Shown here piece by piece: positions 27,976 through 37,555 of a DNA stretch of 64,000 nucleotides (positions are counted from its first letter, which is position 1; each line of letters opens with the position of its first letter). The notes under the pieces were generated by a model. The model saw only the letters and a program-made list of their open reading frames with translations. It made no database searches and was not told the origin of the DNA. The position numbers were made by a program, and so were the translations under genes. The DNA is taken from contig NZ_CP089588.1 of the NCBI RefSeq assembly GCF_021249345.1, forward strand, positions 682,001 through 746,000. The letters are read 5' to 3'. The stretch is from Halobacterium wangiae (GTDB taxonomy: Archaea; Halobacteriota; Halobacteria; Halobacteriales; Halobacteriaceae).

Positions 27976-30231
27976 GTCGTCCAGCCGGGGGCGAACCAGA
28001 CGCTGACGGTCACGTTCGCGCCAGCCGCGCCCGGACCACACGTCGCCACCGTCGAACTCGCACACAACGACTCCGACGCGTCGCCCAGCGTCGTCGGACT
28101 CGCCGGTAACGCCGTCGACACCACCGCACCAGCGGTCACCATCGACACCGTCGAGGGGTCCGCAGTGAACGGGACGACCGTCTACGCGAACGACACGGTC
28201 GTCGTCGACGGCACCGCTGGGGACCAGTACGGCACCGTCGATTCGGTCGTCGTCGACCTCGAGTCCACGTCCGTCCGGTACGTCCACTCGACGACCGCGA
28301 ACTACGACTCGGGGACGGGCGAGTGGTCGGCCGACGTCGACCTCTCGACGCTCGTCGACGACGGCACGTACCGCGTCACCGTCCGGGCACGCGACGACAG
28401 CGGGAACGAGAACGCGACCACGGCGACGGAGAGCCTCGTCGTCGACCGGGAGCCGCCGGGGCTCGCGACGGTCCTCTCGCGGGTCAACGCGACGTTCGCC
28501 CGCGTCAACGTCACGGCGGACGAACCGCTCCAGGACGACACCCTCGACGTCACCGTCGACCGACCCGACGGCAGCAGCGTGACGGTCCCGCTCGCCCGGG
28601 CCGACGGGCGCTGGAACGGCACGTTCGAACTGGTCGGCACCCCCGGGCAGTACGAGGCCCGGGCGACCGCGCTCGACGAGGCCGGGAACCGCGGCACCGC
28701 GGACGCCACGGCGGTGTTCGAGACCGCGAGCACGGACGAGAACAACACGATCACGGTGAAGGTCGAACCGTCGAACCTCTTCGTCCGGTTCACCACGAAC
28801 CAGTCGGTCAACGACACGTTCGTGACGATGACCGCGAGCAACCGCCCGCTCGCACCGCTCGTCCGCGGCAACGCTGGCGTGAACTTCATCGACGCCATCC
28901 TCGGTCCGGAACTCACGGCGAACCTCAGCTACGCCACCATCGGCATCCCGGTCGACGAAGCCGGGTTACCCGGCGGCAGCACCGTCGACGACGTGACCAT
29001 CCGGTACTTCAACGAGACCGCCCACCAGTGGGAGGACGTCCCGACGACCGTCGAGACGGTGACGCTCCGGGACGGCACCACCGGCGAGTACTGGGTCGCG
29101 AACGTCTCGCACTTCTCGACCTACGGCGCCGTCGCCGTCGACACGACCGCGCCCACCGTCACGAGCCTGACCCCGACTCCCGGCCACGAGTTCCCGGCGG
29201 GCACGACCTCGACGACGCTCGAGATCGACTACGCGGACGCGCTGAGTGGCGTCGACACGAGCGCGGTCAGCCTGACCTACGACGGCGTCGACGTCACCGA
29301 CGACAGCGCCACCAGCGTCACGAGTACGGGTGTGACGTACACCCCGACGGGGCTCGCGAACGGGTCGAGTTACACGCTGGCGGTGACCGTCGAGGACTAC
29401 GCCGGGAACAGCCACACAGAGACGCTGTCGTTCGACGTGGCGGACCCGGCCGTCAGCCAGCCACCGTCGAACCCGGGGACCAGCGACCCGTCGCCGCCGA
29501 CGAGTTCGCCACCGGCCACGCCCACGCCGCCAGTCGACCCACCGGAGACGGAGCGGCCGGCGCCGGCCGTCGACGTCTCGCCGCGGCTCGACGGCGGCTT
29601 CGACGCCACCGTCACGGACGCCCGGGCGAACGAGCGCGTTACGTTCGCGGTGCCAGCCGGAGCCGTCGCGTCCGACGGCGTCTCGCTCGACGCGCTCGAC
29701 GTGACCGCGGCGGTCGACGGCGACCTCGCGTTCCAGGTCACGGGCAGTCGCGACCGGCCCACCGGGAGCCGAGCGTTCGACGAGGCGGCAGGAGTCCCGC
29801 TGGTCTTCCTGAACGTCTCCCACCCGACCGTCTCCGACGACCAGATCGCGAACGCGACGTTCCACCTCACCGTCTCGCGGGACCGCCTCGCCGACGGCAC
29901 GTCGCCCTCTGACCTCGTGCTCTACCGCGACCACGGTGGTGCGTGGACCGCCCTGGAGACGCGAGTCGTCGAGAGCACGACCGACGCGGTCGTCCTCGAG
30001 GTCGCGTCGCCCGGACTGTCGGTGTTCGCGCTCGCCGCGCGCCAGCCGACCACGACGGCGCAGCCGACGACCGTCGACTCGACGACCACGACGACTGCGC
30101 CGACCACCACCCCGTCGAACCAGGAGACGGGCGTCGATTCGGGTTCGTCGGGGACGACGGTCACCGTCTTCCTCGGGTTGCTCGCCGTCCTCTCGCTGCT
30201 CGCGGTGGCGTTCCACCGCCGGCGGTCCTGA
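27961..30231 (+). pseudogene. Membrane-anchored surface protein, 5'-truncated
   Basis: 756 residues remain. They start inside an immunoglobulin-like strand set (PFVVQPGANQTLTVTFAP, then VVGLAGNAVDTTAP) without signal peptide. Several Ig/cadherin-like modules follow (GTYRVTVRARDDSGNENAT; SYTLAVTVEDYAGN), a PGF-pre-PGF-like region (TGEYWVANVSHFSTYGAVAV), and Thr-rich linkers with many NxT sequons. The C-terminus is a membrane helix (TVFLGLLAVLSLLAVAF) ending in RRR, giving a type of anchor without the PGF motif. Without an export signal the remnant should not reach the surface. Confidence 0.75.
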
Positions 30232-30249
30232 GAACGGCCCGCCGTTCGG

Positions 30250-31518
30250 TTAGTCGCGTTCGGCGACCGACGCCTCCTCCCTGAGGACGGTGACGGACAC
30301 CTCGTTGCCCGTCTCCTCGTGGATCTCTTGCTGGAGTCGCGTCGCTGTCAACGACGAGTCCTCGGTGACGGTGACGGTCACGCTCGTCGGCGTCCGCGAG
30401 AAGAGGTTGGTCTCGTAGGACACCGACTGGGAGAGGATCGTTCCACTGTTGGCCTCCACCGCGCGCTCGACGTCCTCCTCGAAGGCGGCGTTCTGGGTCG
30501 CGTCGATGGTGGTCGCGACGAGGAACGACGAGAGGACGAGCACGCAGACGAGCAGGACGCCGACCTGCATGATCGCCCCGCTCCGGGCGAGTCGCTCCTC
30601 GCGGTACCGCTTGGGTCGATAGCCCCGGATCCACAGGACGGCCATGCACGCGAGGTTGATGCAGAGGACGTTGACGAGGACGAGGATGGTCGTGCTCACC
30701 GCGAGCACGGGGTTGGCGAAGGCGGCCCCGACACCGACGGCGGCGGCCGGAGGGATGAGCGCCGCGGCGATCATCACGCCGACCAGGACGGCGCTCGTGC
30801 CAGTGGTGAACGCCAGTGCGCCCGCGATCCCCGAGGCGAGCGCGATGACGATGGAGAGCGCACCGGGGTTCATCCGCTGGGCGATCTGCTCGTGTGTCTG
30901 TATCTCGATGCCGCTCCCGATGGTGTAGCGGACCACGAGCGCGAACGCCAGCGCGCTGGCGATCGCGAGGCCGACCCCGAGGAACTGCGCGCGGATGCCC
31001 CTGCGGAACAGCTGGGGTTCGTGTATCATCCGCCCGACGCTCGCGCCGATGGCGGGTCCGAGCAGCGGCGCGATGACCATCGACCCGACGATGACCGCCG
31101 CGCTGTCGGTCAGCAGTCCCGCCGTGGCGACGACGGCGCTGAGAGCGATCAGGACGAGATAGCTCGGGCCGGTGTCGGTCATCTCCTGGGCCCGGGAGAG
31201 CAACTCCTCCTGGGCGATGCGAGTGTCGTCCGCCGACTCGTCGGCGACGCCAGTGGACTCGTCACTTCCCTCGTACCGGTAGGAGGCGAGCGTCTCGAGG
31301 TCGCCGACGGCGACGAACCCCCGCTCCTGGATGCCGAGGTCGCGGAGTCCGTCCATCAGCTGGGTCGTGTCCGCCGTCGAGACCGGGACGAACAGCATCG
31401 CCTCGTAATCCCGGTCCGACGCCTCCTCGACGAGCGTGTAGTCGAACTCCGAGTCCTCCAGGAACGAGAGGACAGATTCGCGCTCACCGCTGGGGACTGG
31501 AAACTGTACGAGCCGCAT
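30250..31518 (-). CDS. DUF389/TIGR00341 membrane protein A
   Basis: 422 residues from ATG 31518. The N-terminal 100 residues are a soluble ferredoxin-like sensor domain (MRLVQFPVPSGERESVLSF). A DUF389 membrane domain follows, with at least six helices and the diagnostic IVGSMVIAPLLGPAIGASVG and MIAAALIPPAAAVGVG. The C-terminal 90 residues are periplasmic-like alpha/beta. Function is unknown; such proteins are proposed transporters. A close-order paralogue lies immediately upstream. Confidence 0.85.
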   Translation of the reverse strand: MRLVQFPVPSGERESVLSFLEDSEFDYTLVEEASDRDYEAMLFVPVSTADTTQLMDGLRDLGIQERGFVAVGDLETLASYRYEGSDESTGVADESADDTRIAQEELLSRAQEMTDTGPSYLVLIALSAVVATAGLLTDSAAVIVGSMVIAPLLGPAIGASVGRMIHEPQLFRRGIRAQFLGVGLAIASALAFALVVRYTIGSGIEIQTHEQIAQRMNPGALSIVIALASGIAGALAFTTGTSAVLVGVMIAAALIPPAAAVGVGAAFANPVLAVSTTILVLVNVLCINLACMAVLWIRGYRPKRYREERLARSGAIMQVGVLLVCVLVLSSFLVATTIDATQNAAFEEDVERAVEANSGTILSQSVSYETNLFSRTPTSVTVTVTEDSSLTATRLQQEIHEETGNEVSVTVLREEASVAERD

Positions 31519-31625
31519 ACGGAGGGGACGGTTTCCAGTTCAATAGGGGCGTCGCCGCCACCTCACGTCCGCCTGGAGCGACTGTGCCGCCGCACACGGC
31601 GCCCCAGATCCGTCGCTGCAAGCAA

Positions 31626-32957
31626 CTACGGCGTCGCCTCCTGGAACTCGACGGTTCGGACCCGGACGGCGACGGAGCGGCCGGTTCGGCGCTCTATCTC
31701 GGCAGCGATCTCGTCGGCGAAGTCCGGCGGCGGCGCGTCGTCGGGGTCGGTGTCGCTGAGCACCACGGTGACAGTCTGCGATTCGGCGAACAGGGAGGGG
31801 CTGACGTACTCGCTGCGGACCGCCACCACAGTCAGGTCCTGGTGGGCGGGGTCGTCGACGAGTTCGTGGACGGCGGCGTTGGCGTCTCGTTCGAACGCGA
31901 CCTGCTGGGCCGAGGCCCCGGCAGTGCCCAGGACGACGGCCGCGAGGACGGCGACCACCGCGACGAGCAGCGCCGCCTCCCGCAGCGTCTGGAACTCGAG
32001 GACACTGCCGCGCCCGGTGAGGTCGGGTCGGTAGAGCGCCCACAGCGCCAGTAAACAGGCGACGTTGATCGCGACGACGGTCACGATTAGCAGGGCGAGG
32101 GTCCCCGCCCAGACGAGCGGCCGGTTCCAGACGATTCCGAGGCCGGAGGCGGCCGCAGTCGGGATCAGGGCCGCCGCGATCATCACGCCGATGAGGGACA
32201 TCGGCCCCTTCGTCGTCAGGCCGATGCCGCCCGCCGCGCCAGCGGCCAGACCGACGATCACGGCGAGCATGTTCGGGGCGAGTCGCACCCCGACCAGTTC
32301 GATCGTGCTCAGATCGAGCACCGGCGGCGCGAACCGGAATACCTGCAGGGCGACTCCGAGGGCCGTCGAAGCGAGCACCGCGACCGCCAGTCCCAGCGCC
32401 TGCATACGGAGGCTGCCGGCGACCATCTGCCGGTCGCCGGTGATCACCCCGACGTTCGTCGTCAACACCGGTCCGACGACGGGTGCGATGACCATCGACC
32501 CGACGACGATGGCCGGCGAGTCCACGAGCAGGCCCGCGGTCGCAATCAGCGCACTGAGGACCATCAGCGCGTAGTACGAGACGTCGTCCTGGCTGAGGTC
32601 CCTCGCCTTCGACCGGAGTTCGGGCATCGTGAGCGGGTCAAAGTCCCGACTGTACCGCTGCTCGAGTGTCTCCCAGGTCGAGGTCATCGCGGTCTCGCCC
32701 CTGGAGACGACGGTGTACTGTTCGGTGTCGACACCCGCGTCTTCGAGCGCGTCCAGCACCGGCCCGACGGCGTCACCGGGGATCGGAATCTGGAGGAGGA
32801 CATCCTCCTCGGACACCCCCGCGACCGGTTCGGCGCTCTCGGGGACGTCCGCGAGCGACCCGGACCCGAGCACTGCGTACTCGACGTCCATGTCGGCGAG
32901 CGACTCGAGGACCTCGTCGCGGCGGTCCTCGGGGACTCGTACGTAGAGGATCCTCAC
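31626..32957 (-). CDS. DUF389/TIGR00341 membrane protein B
   Basis: 443 residues from GTG 32957. Same architecture as its downstream neighbour: N-terminal MRILYVRVPEDRRDEVLESL domain, membrane core with VVGSMVIAPVVGPVLTTNVG and MIAAALIPTAAASGLG, and a C-terminal extracytoplasmic domain. The two proteins are clearly paralogous but divergent, pointing to an old duplication. They are separated by 107 bp and read in the same direction, so they may be co-transcribed and form a heteromer. Confidence 0.85.
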   Translation of the reverse strand: MRILYVRVPEDRRDEVLESLADMDVEYAVLGSGSLADVPESAEPVAGVSEEDVLLQIPIPGDAVGPVLDALEDAGVDTEQYTVVSRGETAMTSTWETLEQRYSRDFDPLTMPELRSKARDLSQDDVSYYALMVLSALIATAGLLVDSPAIVVGSMVIAPVVGPVLTTNVGVITGDRQMVAGSLRMQALGLAVAVLASTALGVALQVFRFAPPVLDLSTIELVGVRLAPNMLAVIVGLAAGAAGGIGLTTKGPMSLIGVMIAAALIPTAAASGLGIVWNRPLVWAGTLALLIVTVVAINVACLLALWALYRPDLTGRGSVLEFQTLREAALLVAVVAVLAAVVLGTAGASAQQVAFERDANAAVHELVDDPAHQDLTVVAVRSEYVSPSLFAESQTVTVVLSDTDPDDAPPPDFADEIAAEIERRTGRSVAVRVRTVEFQEATP

Positions 32958-33176
32958 ACAGGAACGTCAACGACCAGTTGAAAATACGTTCGGGCTGGCC
33001 GCAGACGGCCAAGGAGAGTCCAGCGGTAGCTTCAGTGCAGCGAACATCCCCACGGAGGAGATGCGGACCTCGGTACTCATAGGGCTCGTCGTCCCGCGGG
33101 AGCCACCCCGGGTCGGCCCGGTGGCGTCGTCATCGGCCAGGCGTCGGTACGGGCGGGCGGGAAAAGACGCTGGCGG

Positions 33177-35123
33177 TCAGTCGGTCAGCGCCGCCGAGTC
33201 GTCGCTGCCGCTCTGGGAGTCCCAGAGGTCGGCGTAGATGCCGCCCGTGTCGACGAGTTCGTCGTGGGTCCCGACCTCCGCGATCTCGCCGTCGTCCATC
33301 ACGACGATGCGGTCGGCGTCCTGGACCGTCGAGAGGCGGTGGGCGATGACGAACGCGGTGCGGTCGGCGGTGAGCCGTCGCAGCGACTCCTGGATGAGCT
33401 CCTCGGTCTCGGTGTCCACGTCGCTGGTCGCCTCGTCGAGGACGATGATGGCGGGGTCGTTGAGGAGCGCGCGAGCGATGGAGAGCCGCTGGCGCTGGCC
33501 GCCCGAGAGCTTCACGCCGCGCTCGCCGATCTGGGTCTGGTAGCCCTCGGGCAGGTCGCGGACGAACTCGTGGGCCTCGGCGGCCCTCGCGGCGTCGAGG
33601 ACGCGGTCGTCCACGCGGAAGTCTGCCGCCTCGTCCCGCACCCGCTGGCGGTCTGGCGAGTCGTCGAGGGTGGTGAGGTCGCCGTACGCGATGTTCTCCT
33701 CGACGGTGCCGGAGAACAGGTAGGGGTCCTGTTCGACGACGCCGACGTGTTCGCGGAGCCCCTGGAGGCTGTACTCGCGGACGTCCGACCCGTCGACGTG
33801 GACCGCGCCCGAGTCCACGTCGTAGAACCGCGGGACGAGTTTGACGAGCGTGCTCTTGCCGGCGCCCGTCGCGCCGACGAGACCGACCGTCTCGCCCGGG
33901 TCGACGTCGAGGTGCACGCCCGAGAGCACCTCCTCGGTGGAGTCGTAGCTGAAGTGGACGTCGTCGAACGTGACGCGGCCGTCGACGTCGTCGGGGTCGA
34001 CGGGGGTCTCGGGGCTGGTGACGGTCGGTTCGTGGCCGAGCACGCCGAAGACGCGCTCGGCGCTGGACTTCGCGCGCTGGTAGCGGTTGACCGTCACGCC
34101 GATGCGGCGCATCGGGGCGTACATCCGCCGGAGGAACAGGAAGAACATCGTGAACGTCCCCGTGGTGATGCCCGCGCCGAGGACGAGCGGGCCGGCGACG
34201 AACTCCCCGCGGATGACCATCTCGCCGCCGACGAGCAGGATACCGACGAACGCCACGCCGGTGAGCACGCGGATGCTGGCGAAGAACAGCCGCCGGAGTT
34301 TGATGGCGGCGACCTTCTCGTCGTGGTAGGTCGCGGACTGCTCGGCCACGCGGTCGAGTTCGAAGTCGTAGCGGTCGAACGCCTTGATGACCTTCGCGCC
34401 GCCGATGTTGTTCTCCAGGCGGGCGTTCATCCGTGCGACGGTCTCCCGGATGCGCTTGTACCGGGGTTCGATCCACGTGAGGAAGAAGGCGCTCGACAGC
34501 CCGATGATGGGGACCGGCGCGAGCGCGATGACCGCCAGCGGCGGCGACACCCAGAACAGCACGGCGCCGATACCGCCGACGGTCGCCACCACGCGGATGA
34601 TCTGGCGGATCTCGTCGTTGAGGAACCGCTCGAGGCGGTTGATGTCGTTGTTCAGGATGGACATCATCGCGCCGGTCTGGTGGTTCGCGAAGAAGTCCAG
34701 CGAGAGGTGTTGCATGTGGTCGTACGTGTCGTTGCGGAGGTCCCGCTGGATCTTCTGGGCGGTCGACTGCAGCAGGTATCTGGAGACGAATCGCGTCACC
34801 GAGCGGACGACGTACGCGAGCGCGGCGACGAGCGCGAGGCGGTGGAGGAGCGCGAGACGCGTCGCCTCAGAGGTGACCGCCGCGGTGGGGACGAGACCGG
34901 CCTCGGCGAGCAGCCCGGGTTCGCCGGACTGCAGGATGACGCGGTCGATGGCGGCGGCGACGACCAGCGGCGGGACGAGCCGGGAGAGCCGCGTGACGAG
35001 CGAGGACGCGATGCCGACGGAGAGGCGGGGCCAGTAGCGCCTGGCGTACCTGAGCAGGCCCACCATCGGGTGGCCGTCGACCTCCTCGCGGACGTCCTCG
35101 AAGCCGCCTAGCTCGTCGGACAC
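33177..35123 (-). CDS. ABC transporter, fused permease and ATPase (exporter type)
   Basis: 648 residues from GTG 35123, a half-transporter. A six-helix membrane domain (about 25-340) precedes the nucleotide-binding domain with Walker [11 protein letters not shown], signature LSGGQRQRL, Walker [10 protein letters not shown] and the H-loop VIAHRLST. This order is that of MsbA/LmrA-like lipid or multidrug exporters, acting as homodimers in the membrane. Upstream GTG codons to 35,156 encode residues that do not fit the family start. It stands alone, so its substrate cannot be inferred. Confidence 0.92.
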   Translation of the reverse strand: MSDELGGFEDVREEVDGHPMVGLLRYARRYWPRLSVGIASSLVTRLSRLVPPLVVAAAIDRVILQSGEPGLLAEAGLVPTAAVTSEATRLALLHRLALVAALAYVVRSVTRFVSRYLLQSTAQKIQRDLRNDTYDHMQHLSLDFFANHQTGAMMSILNNDINRLERFLNDEIRQIIRVVATVGGIGAVLFWVSPPLAVIALAPVPIIGLSSAFFLTWIEPRYKRIRETVARMNARLENNIGGAKVIKAFDRYDFELDRVAEQSATYHDEKVAAIKLRRLFFASIRVLTGVAFVGILLVGGEMVIRGEFVAGPLVLGAGITTGTFTMFFLFLRRMYAPMRRIGVTVNRYQRAKSSAERVFGVLGHEPTVTSPETPVDPDDVDGRVTFDDVHFSYDSTEEVLSGVHLDVDPGETVGLVGATGAGKSTLVKLVPRFYDVDSGAVHVDGSDVREYSLQGLREHVGVVEQDPYLFSGTVEENIAYGDLTTLDDSPDRQRVRDEAADFRVDDRVLDAARAAEAHEFVRDLPEGYQTQIGERGVKLSGGQRQRLSIARALLNDPAIIVLDEATSDVDTETEELIQESLRRLTADRTAFVIAHRLSTVQDADRIVVMDDGEIAEVGTHDELVDTGGIYADLWDSQSGSDDSAALTD

Positions 35124-35213
35124 ACACGGGGTAGGCGCGGGACGCAAAAAGACCACACGGCTGCCCGAGCGTTTACCGGTACGCGTCGCCCGGGGTACCG
35201 AGACCGTGCCAGC

Positions 35214-35975
35214 TCAGAGCCCGGTCGGGTGATCGAGGAACGTCGTCTCCAGTCCCCACTCGTCGGCGATGGACTGGAGACGCCGCACACCGAACGTCTC
35301 CGTCGCGTAGTGGCCCGCGAGGACGACCGTCACACCCGCTTCACGGGCCTCGTGGTACACCATCTGCTTGCCCTCGCCGGTGACGAAGGCGTCGACGCCC
35401 GCGGCCTCCGCCTCCCGGATCCAGTCTGCACCGCCGCCCGTGAGCACCGCGACGTCCTCGAGGTCCGCCGGCCCGAAGTCGAGTACCCGGACGTCCTGGC
35501 CGCCCGTGTCGAGTTCCGATTCGAGGAGTTCCCGGAGTTCGTCGGCGGAGTAGGCCTCGGCGGCGGTACCCCGCGTCCCGGTGTGTTCGCCGCTATCCTC
35601 GGCGAACGGTTCACGGTCTTCGAGTTCCAGCAGGTCCGCGAGCCCCGCCGCGTTCCCGAGTTCCGGGTGACCGTCGAGGGGCAAGTGCGCGGCGTACAGC
35701 GCGCACTCGCCGTCAATCAGCGGCTGGATGCGCTCGTACTCGCGGCCGGTGACGGCGTCCAGGCCGCCCCAGACGACGCCGTGGTGGGTGACCAGCAGGT
35801 CCGCGCCCCACTCGACGGCCTCGTCGATGGTCTCGACGACGGCGTCGACGGCGAACGCGACGCGCTCGACGTCGCGCTCCCGTGGCCCGACCTGCAGGCC
35901 GTTCGTCGCGCCGTCCGCGTAGTCGTCGACGCGCAGGCGCTCGTCGAACTCGGAGACGATGTCGGAGAGGTCCAT
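35214..35975 (-). CDS. Nif3-like dinuclear metal-centre protein
   Basis: 253 residues from ATG 35975. The signature LLVTHHGVVWGG supplies two metal-binding His residues, and GHYATE near the C-terminus the others; DGATNGLQVG near the start is the usual NGLQ motif. Nif3/YbgI proteins form hexameric rings with two metals per subunit. Some members are annotated as GTP cyclohydrolase I type 2, but their reaction is not settled. The length matches archaeal members. Transcribed alone. Confidence 0.9.
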   Translation of the reverse strand: MDLSDIVSEFDERLRVDDYADGATNGLQVGPRERDVERVAFAVDAVVETIDEAVEWGADLLVTHHGVVWGGLDAVTGREYERIQPLIDGECALYAAHLPLDGHPELGNAAGLADLLELEDREPFAEDSGEHTGTRGTAAEAYSADELRELLESELDTGGQDVRVLDFGPADLEDVAVLTGGGADWIREAEAAGVDAFVTGEGKQMVYHEAREAGVTVVLAGHYATETFGVRRLQSIADEWGLETTFLDHPTGL

Positions 35976-36287
35976 GTACGGAGAGGCGTGCGCCGGGAAC
36001 TTCTAGGCGTCGCCATCGCGACGTTCCACCACCTCAGTAGCCGGCCAACCCAACACAGGGTGGGACTGGAAGGGGCCGCGTTCTCGACGACCCTCGGGGA
36101 CGCAAGCACCGCAGGGACGAACGGAGTGAGTGACGAGGAGCGCAGCGAGCGCGAGGCCGACCGACGGGAGGCCTCGGACCGCTCGAACGGGGAGCGCAGC
36201 GACCCGTGAGAGCCGCGGGAGTCGAGAACGCGGGGGCTTCCAAGGCGTCGTACCTCCTCATGGCCGAATTTTCGAAACAGTAGAGAA
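35976..36287. other. Intergenic region holding a palindromic repeat (312 bp)
   Basis: Apart from the 174-bp inverted-repeat element described separately, I see no gene here. The last 45 bases before the agmatinase stop are AT-richer. Confidence 0.5.
36068..36241. repeat. Long palindromic haloarchaeal repeat element A
   Basis: The left arm at 36,068-36,088 and the right arm at 36,221-36,241 are reverse complements: 12 perfect bp (CGCGTTCTCGAC) plus GGAAG/CTTCC at the tips. The interior contains runs such as GAACGGAGTGAGTGACGAGG and GAGCGCAGCGA. The unit begins GTGGGACTGGAAGGGGC and ends CGGGGGCTTCC, which recalls a repeat dispersed between genes in many haloarchaeal genomes. It encodes no transposase. 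Its RNA could form a long hairpin. Confidence 0.75.
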
Positions 36288-37100
36288 CTAGCCGTCCGCG
36301 TGAGCGTGAACGAACTCCCGGACCAGTTTCGCAGCTAGCGTCGCCGACTGGCCGTCGTCGCGGTCGTTGACCTCGACGACGTCGAACCCCACGGACTCCG
36401 GAGCCAACTCACGCACGAGGTCCCGCATCGTCGCGGAGTCGAGACCGAACGGTTCGGGGGTGCCGGTGCCGGGCGCGTATGCAGGGTCGGCAGCGTCGAT
36501 GTCGACGCTGAGATAGACCGAGCCGTCGACGTCGGGCGTCCAGTCCGCCGCGTCCTCGGGCGGAACCACTGTCACGTCGGCCTCGCTGGCGCGCTCCCAC
36601 TCGGCCTCGCTGCCCGAGCGCGCGCCGACCACGACCGCCTCGTCGGCGACTTCGAGTGCGTGGCGGGTGACCGTCGAGTGGCTCAGGGGGTCGCCGTCGT
36701 AGGACTCCCGGAGGTCGAGGTGGGCGTCGAGGGCGACGAAGACGTCCGGGTCGGCGGCGCGCACGCCCGCGACGCTGACGGTGTGTTCGCCGCCGAGGAG
36801 GATGGGGACGGCGTCGTTCCAGTGTGCGTCGGTGAGGACGCCCTCGAGGTAGTCGAGGTAGTCGGCGGCGTCGTTCCACGCGTGGACGTCGCCGTAGTCC
36901 GCGACGTCGCGTTCGGAGAAGTGGGCGCCCGACGCGTGGTGGTAGTCCTCGAAGGTGCGGGCGAACTGTCGGATCCGGTCCGGCCCGAAGCGTGCGCCCG
37001 GCCGGAAGGAAGTAGAGACGTCGAGCGGTGCGCCCACGACCACGTAGTCGGCGGTACTGCCGGCCGACTGGGGGTCGGCGTCGTGGGCGCCGGGGAACAT
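36288..37100 (-). CDS. speB: Agmatinase/arginase-family hydrolase
   Basis: 270 residues from ATG 37100. The manganese ligands of ureohydrolases are all visible: GGEHTVS, ALDAHLDLR (DxHxD) and SVDIDAADPAYAPGTGTPEP (SxDxDxxDPxxAPGTGTPE). Agmatinases release urea from agmatine or an agmatine derivative. It begins two bases after the aIF5A stop codon, so both are in one operon. In haloarchaea such a pairing is linked to making the hypusine-type modification of aIF5A from agmatine rather than spermidine. The start is unambiguous. Confidence 0.93.
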   Translation of the reverse strand: MFPGAHDADPQSAGSTADYVVVGAPLDVSTSFRPGARFGPDRIRQFARTFEDYHHASGAHFSERDVADYGDVHAWNDAADYLDYLEGVLTDAHWNDAVPILLGGEHTVSVAGVRAADPDVFVALDAHLDLRESYDGDPLSHSTVTRHALEVADEAVVVGARSGSEAEWERASEADVTVVPPEDAADWTPDVDGSVYLSVDIDAADPAYAPGTGTPEPFGLDSATMRDLVRELAPESVGFDVVEVNDRDDGQSATLAAKLVREFVHAHADG

Positions 37101-37102
37101 GC

Positions 37103-37486
37103 TCAGTCCTGGAGGATCTTGCGCTGGCCCTCGAACTCGAGGTACTCGATGTTGTCGTCGGACTGCACGTCGAGGTCAGCGGGGATCTGCATCGTGACGG
37201 TCTCGTACGTGTCGAGGTCCATCACCTGCGCGACCGTCTCGGACTCCTTGGAGACGACCTGGCCCTGCTTCCGGTCGACGATGGGGACCCAGATCTTCGC
37301 GTCGACGGGCTGGCTGAGACTGCGCTTCTTCTCGTCGAAGACGCCCCGGGCTTCGATGCGTGCCTTCGCGCTGCCGTGCTTGCCCGGCTTCGCGGTGCTG
37401 TAGGCGTTGATCTTGCAGGCGGCGTCGTCGATCATGACGTAGTTGCCTTCCTGCAGTTCGCGCACTTCCGTCTGCTCTTTCGCCAT
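37103..37486 (-). CDS. eif5A: Translation factor aIF5A
   Basis: 127 residues from ATG 37486. The modification loop reads [16 protein letters not shown], with Lys36 the residue expected to become deoxyhypusine or hypusine. The SH3-like N-domain and OB-fold C-domain are complete. aIF5A binds between the ribosomal P and E sites and relieves stalling at difficult peptide bonds. It leads the operon with agmatinase; a TATA element lies 25 bases upstream. Confidence 0.97.
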   Translation of the reverse strand: MAKEQTEVRELQEGNYVMIDDAACKINAYSTAKPGKHGSAKARIEARGVFDEKKRSLSQPVDAKIWVPIVDRKQGQVVSKESETVAQVMDLDTYETVTMQIPADLDVQSDDNIEYLEFEGQRKILQD

Positions 37487-37510
37487 ACGGCTGGATTCAC
37501 ACCTGCCGGG

Positions 37511-37516
37511 TATAAA
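37511..37516 (-). promoter_or_regulatory. TATA box of the aIF5A-agmatinase operon
   Basis: Read leftward the sequence is GGTTTATACCC, 25 bases before ATG 37,486, consistent with a leaderless mRNA. Confidence 0.65.
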
Positions 37517-37555
37517 CCGTTTGGAACGCGCTCCGCGGGGAACTGCTCGCAGTCG

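Noticed and set aside
30130-30231. PGF-CTERM archaeosortase signal at the end of the surface-protein remnant.
   Set aside because: The C-terminal helix and Arg cluster are present, but the PGF motif is not.
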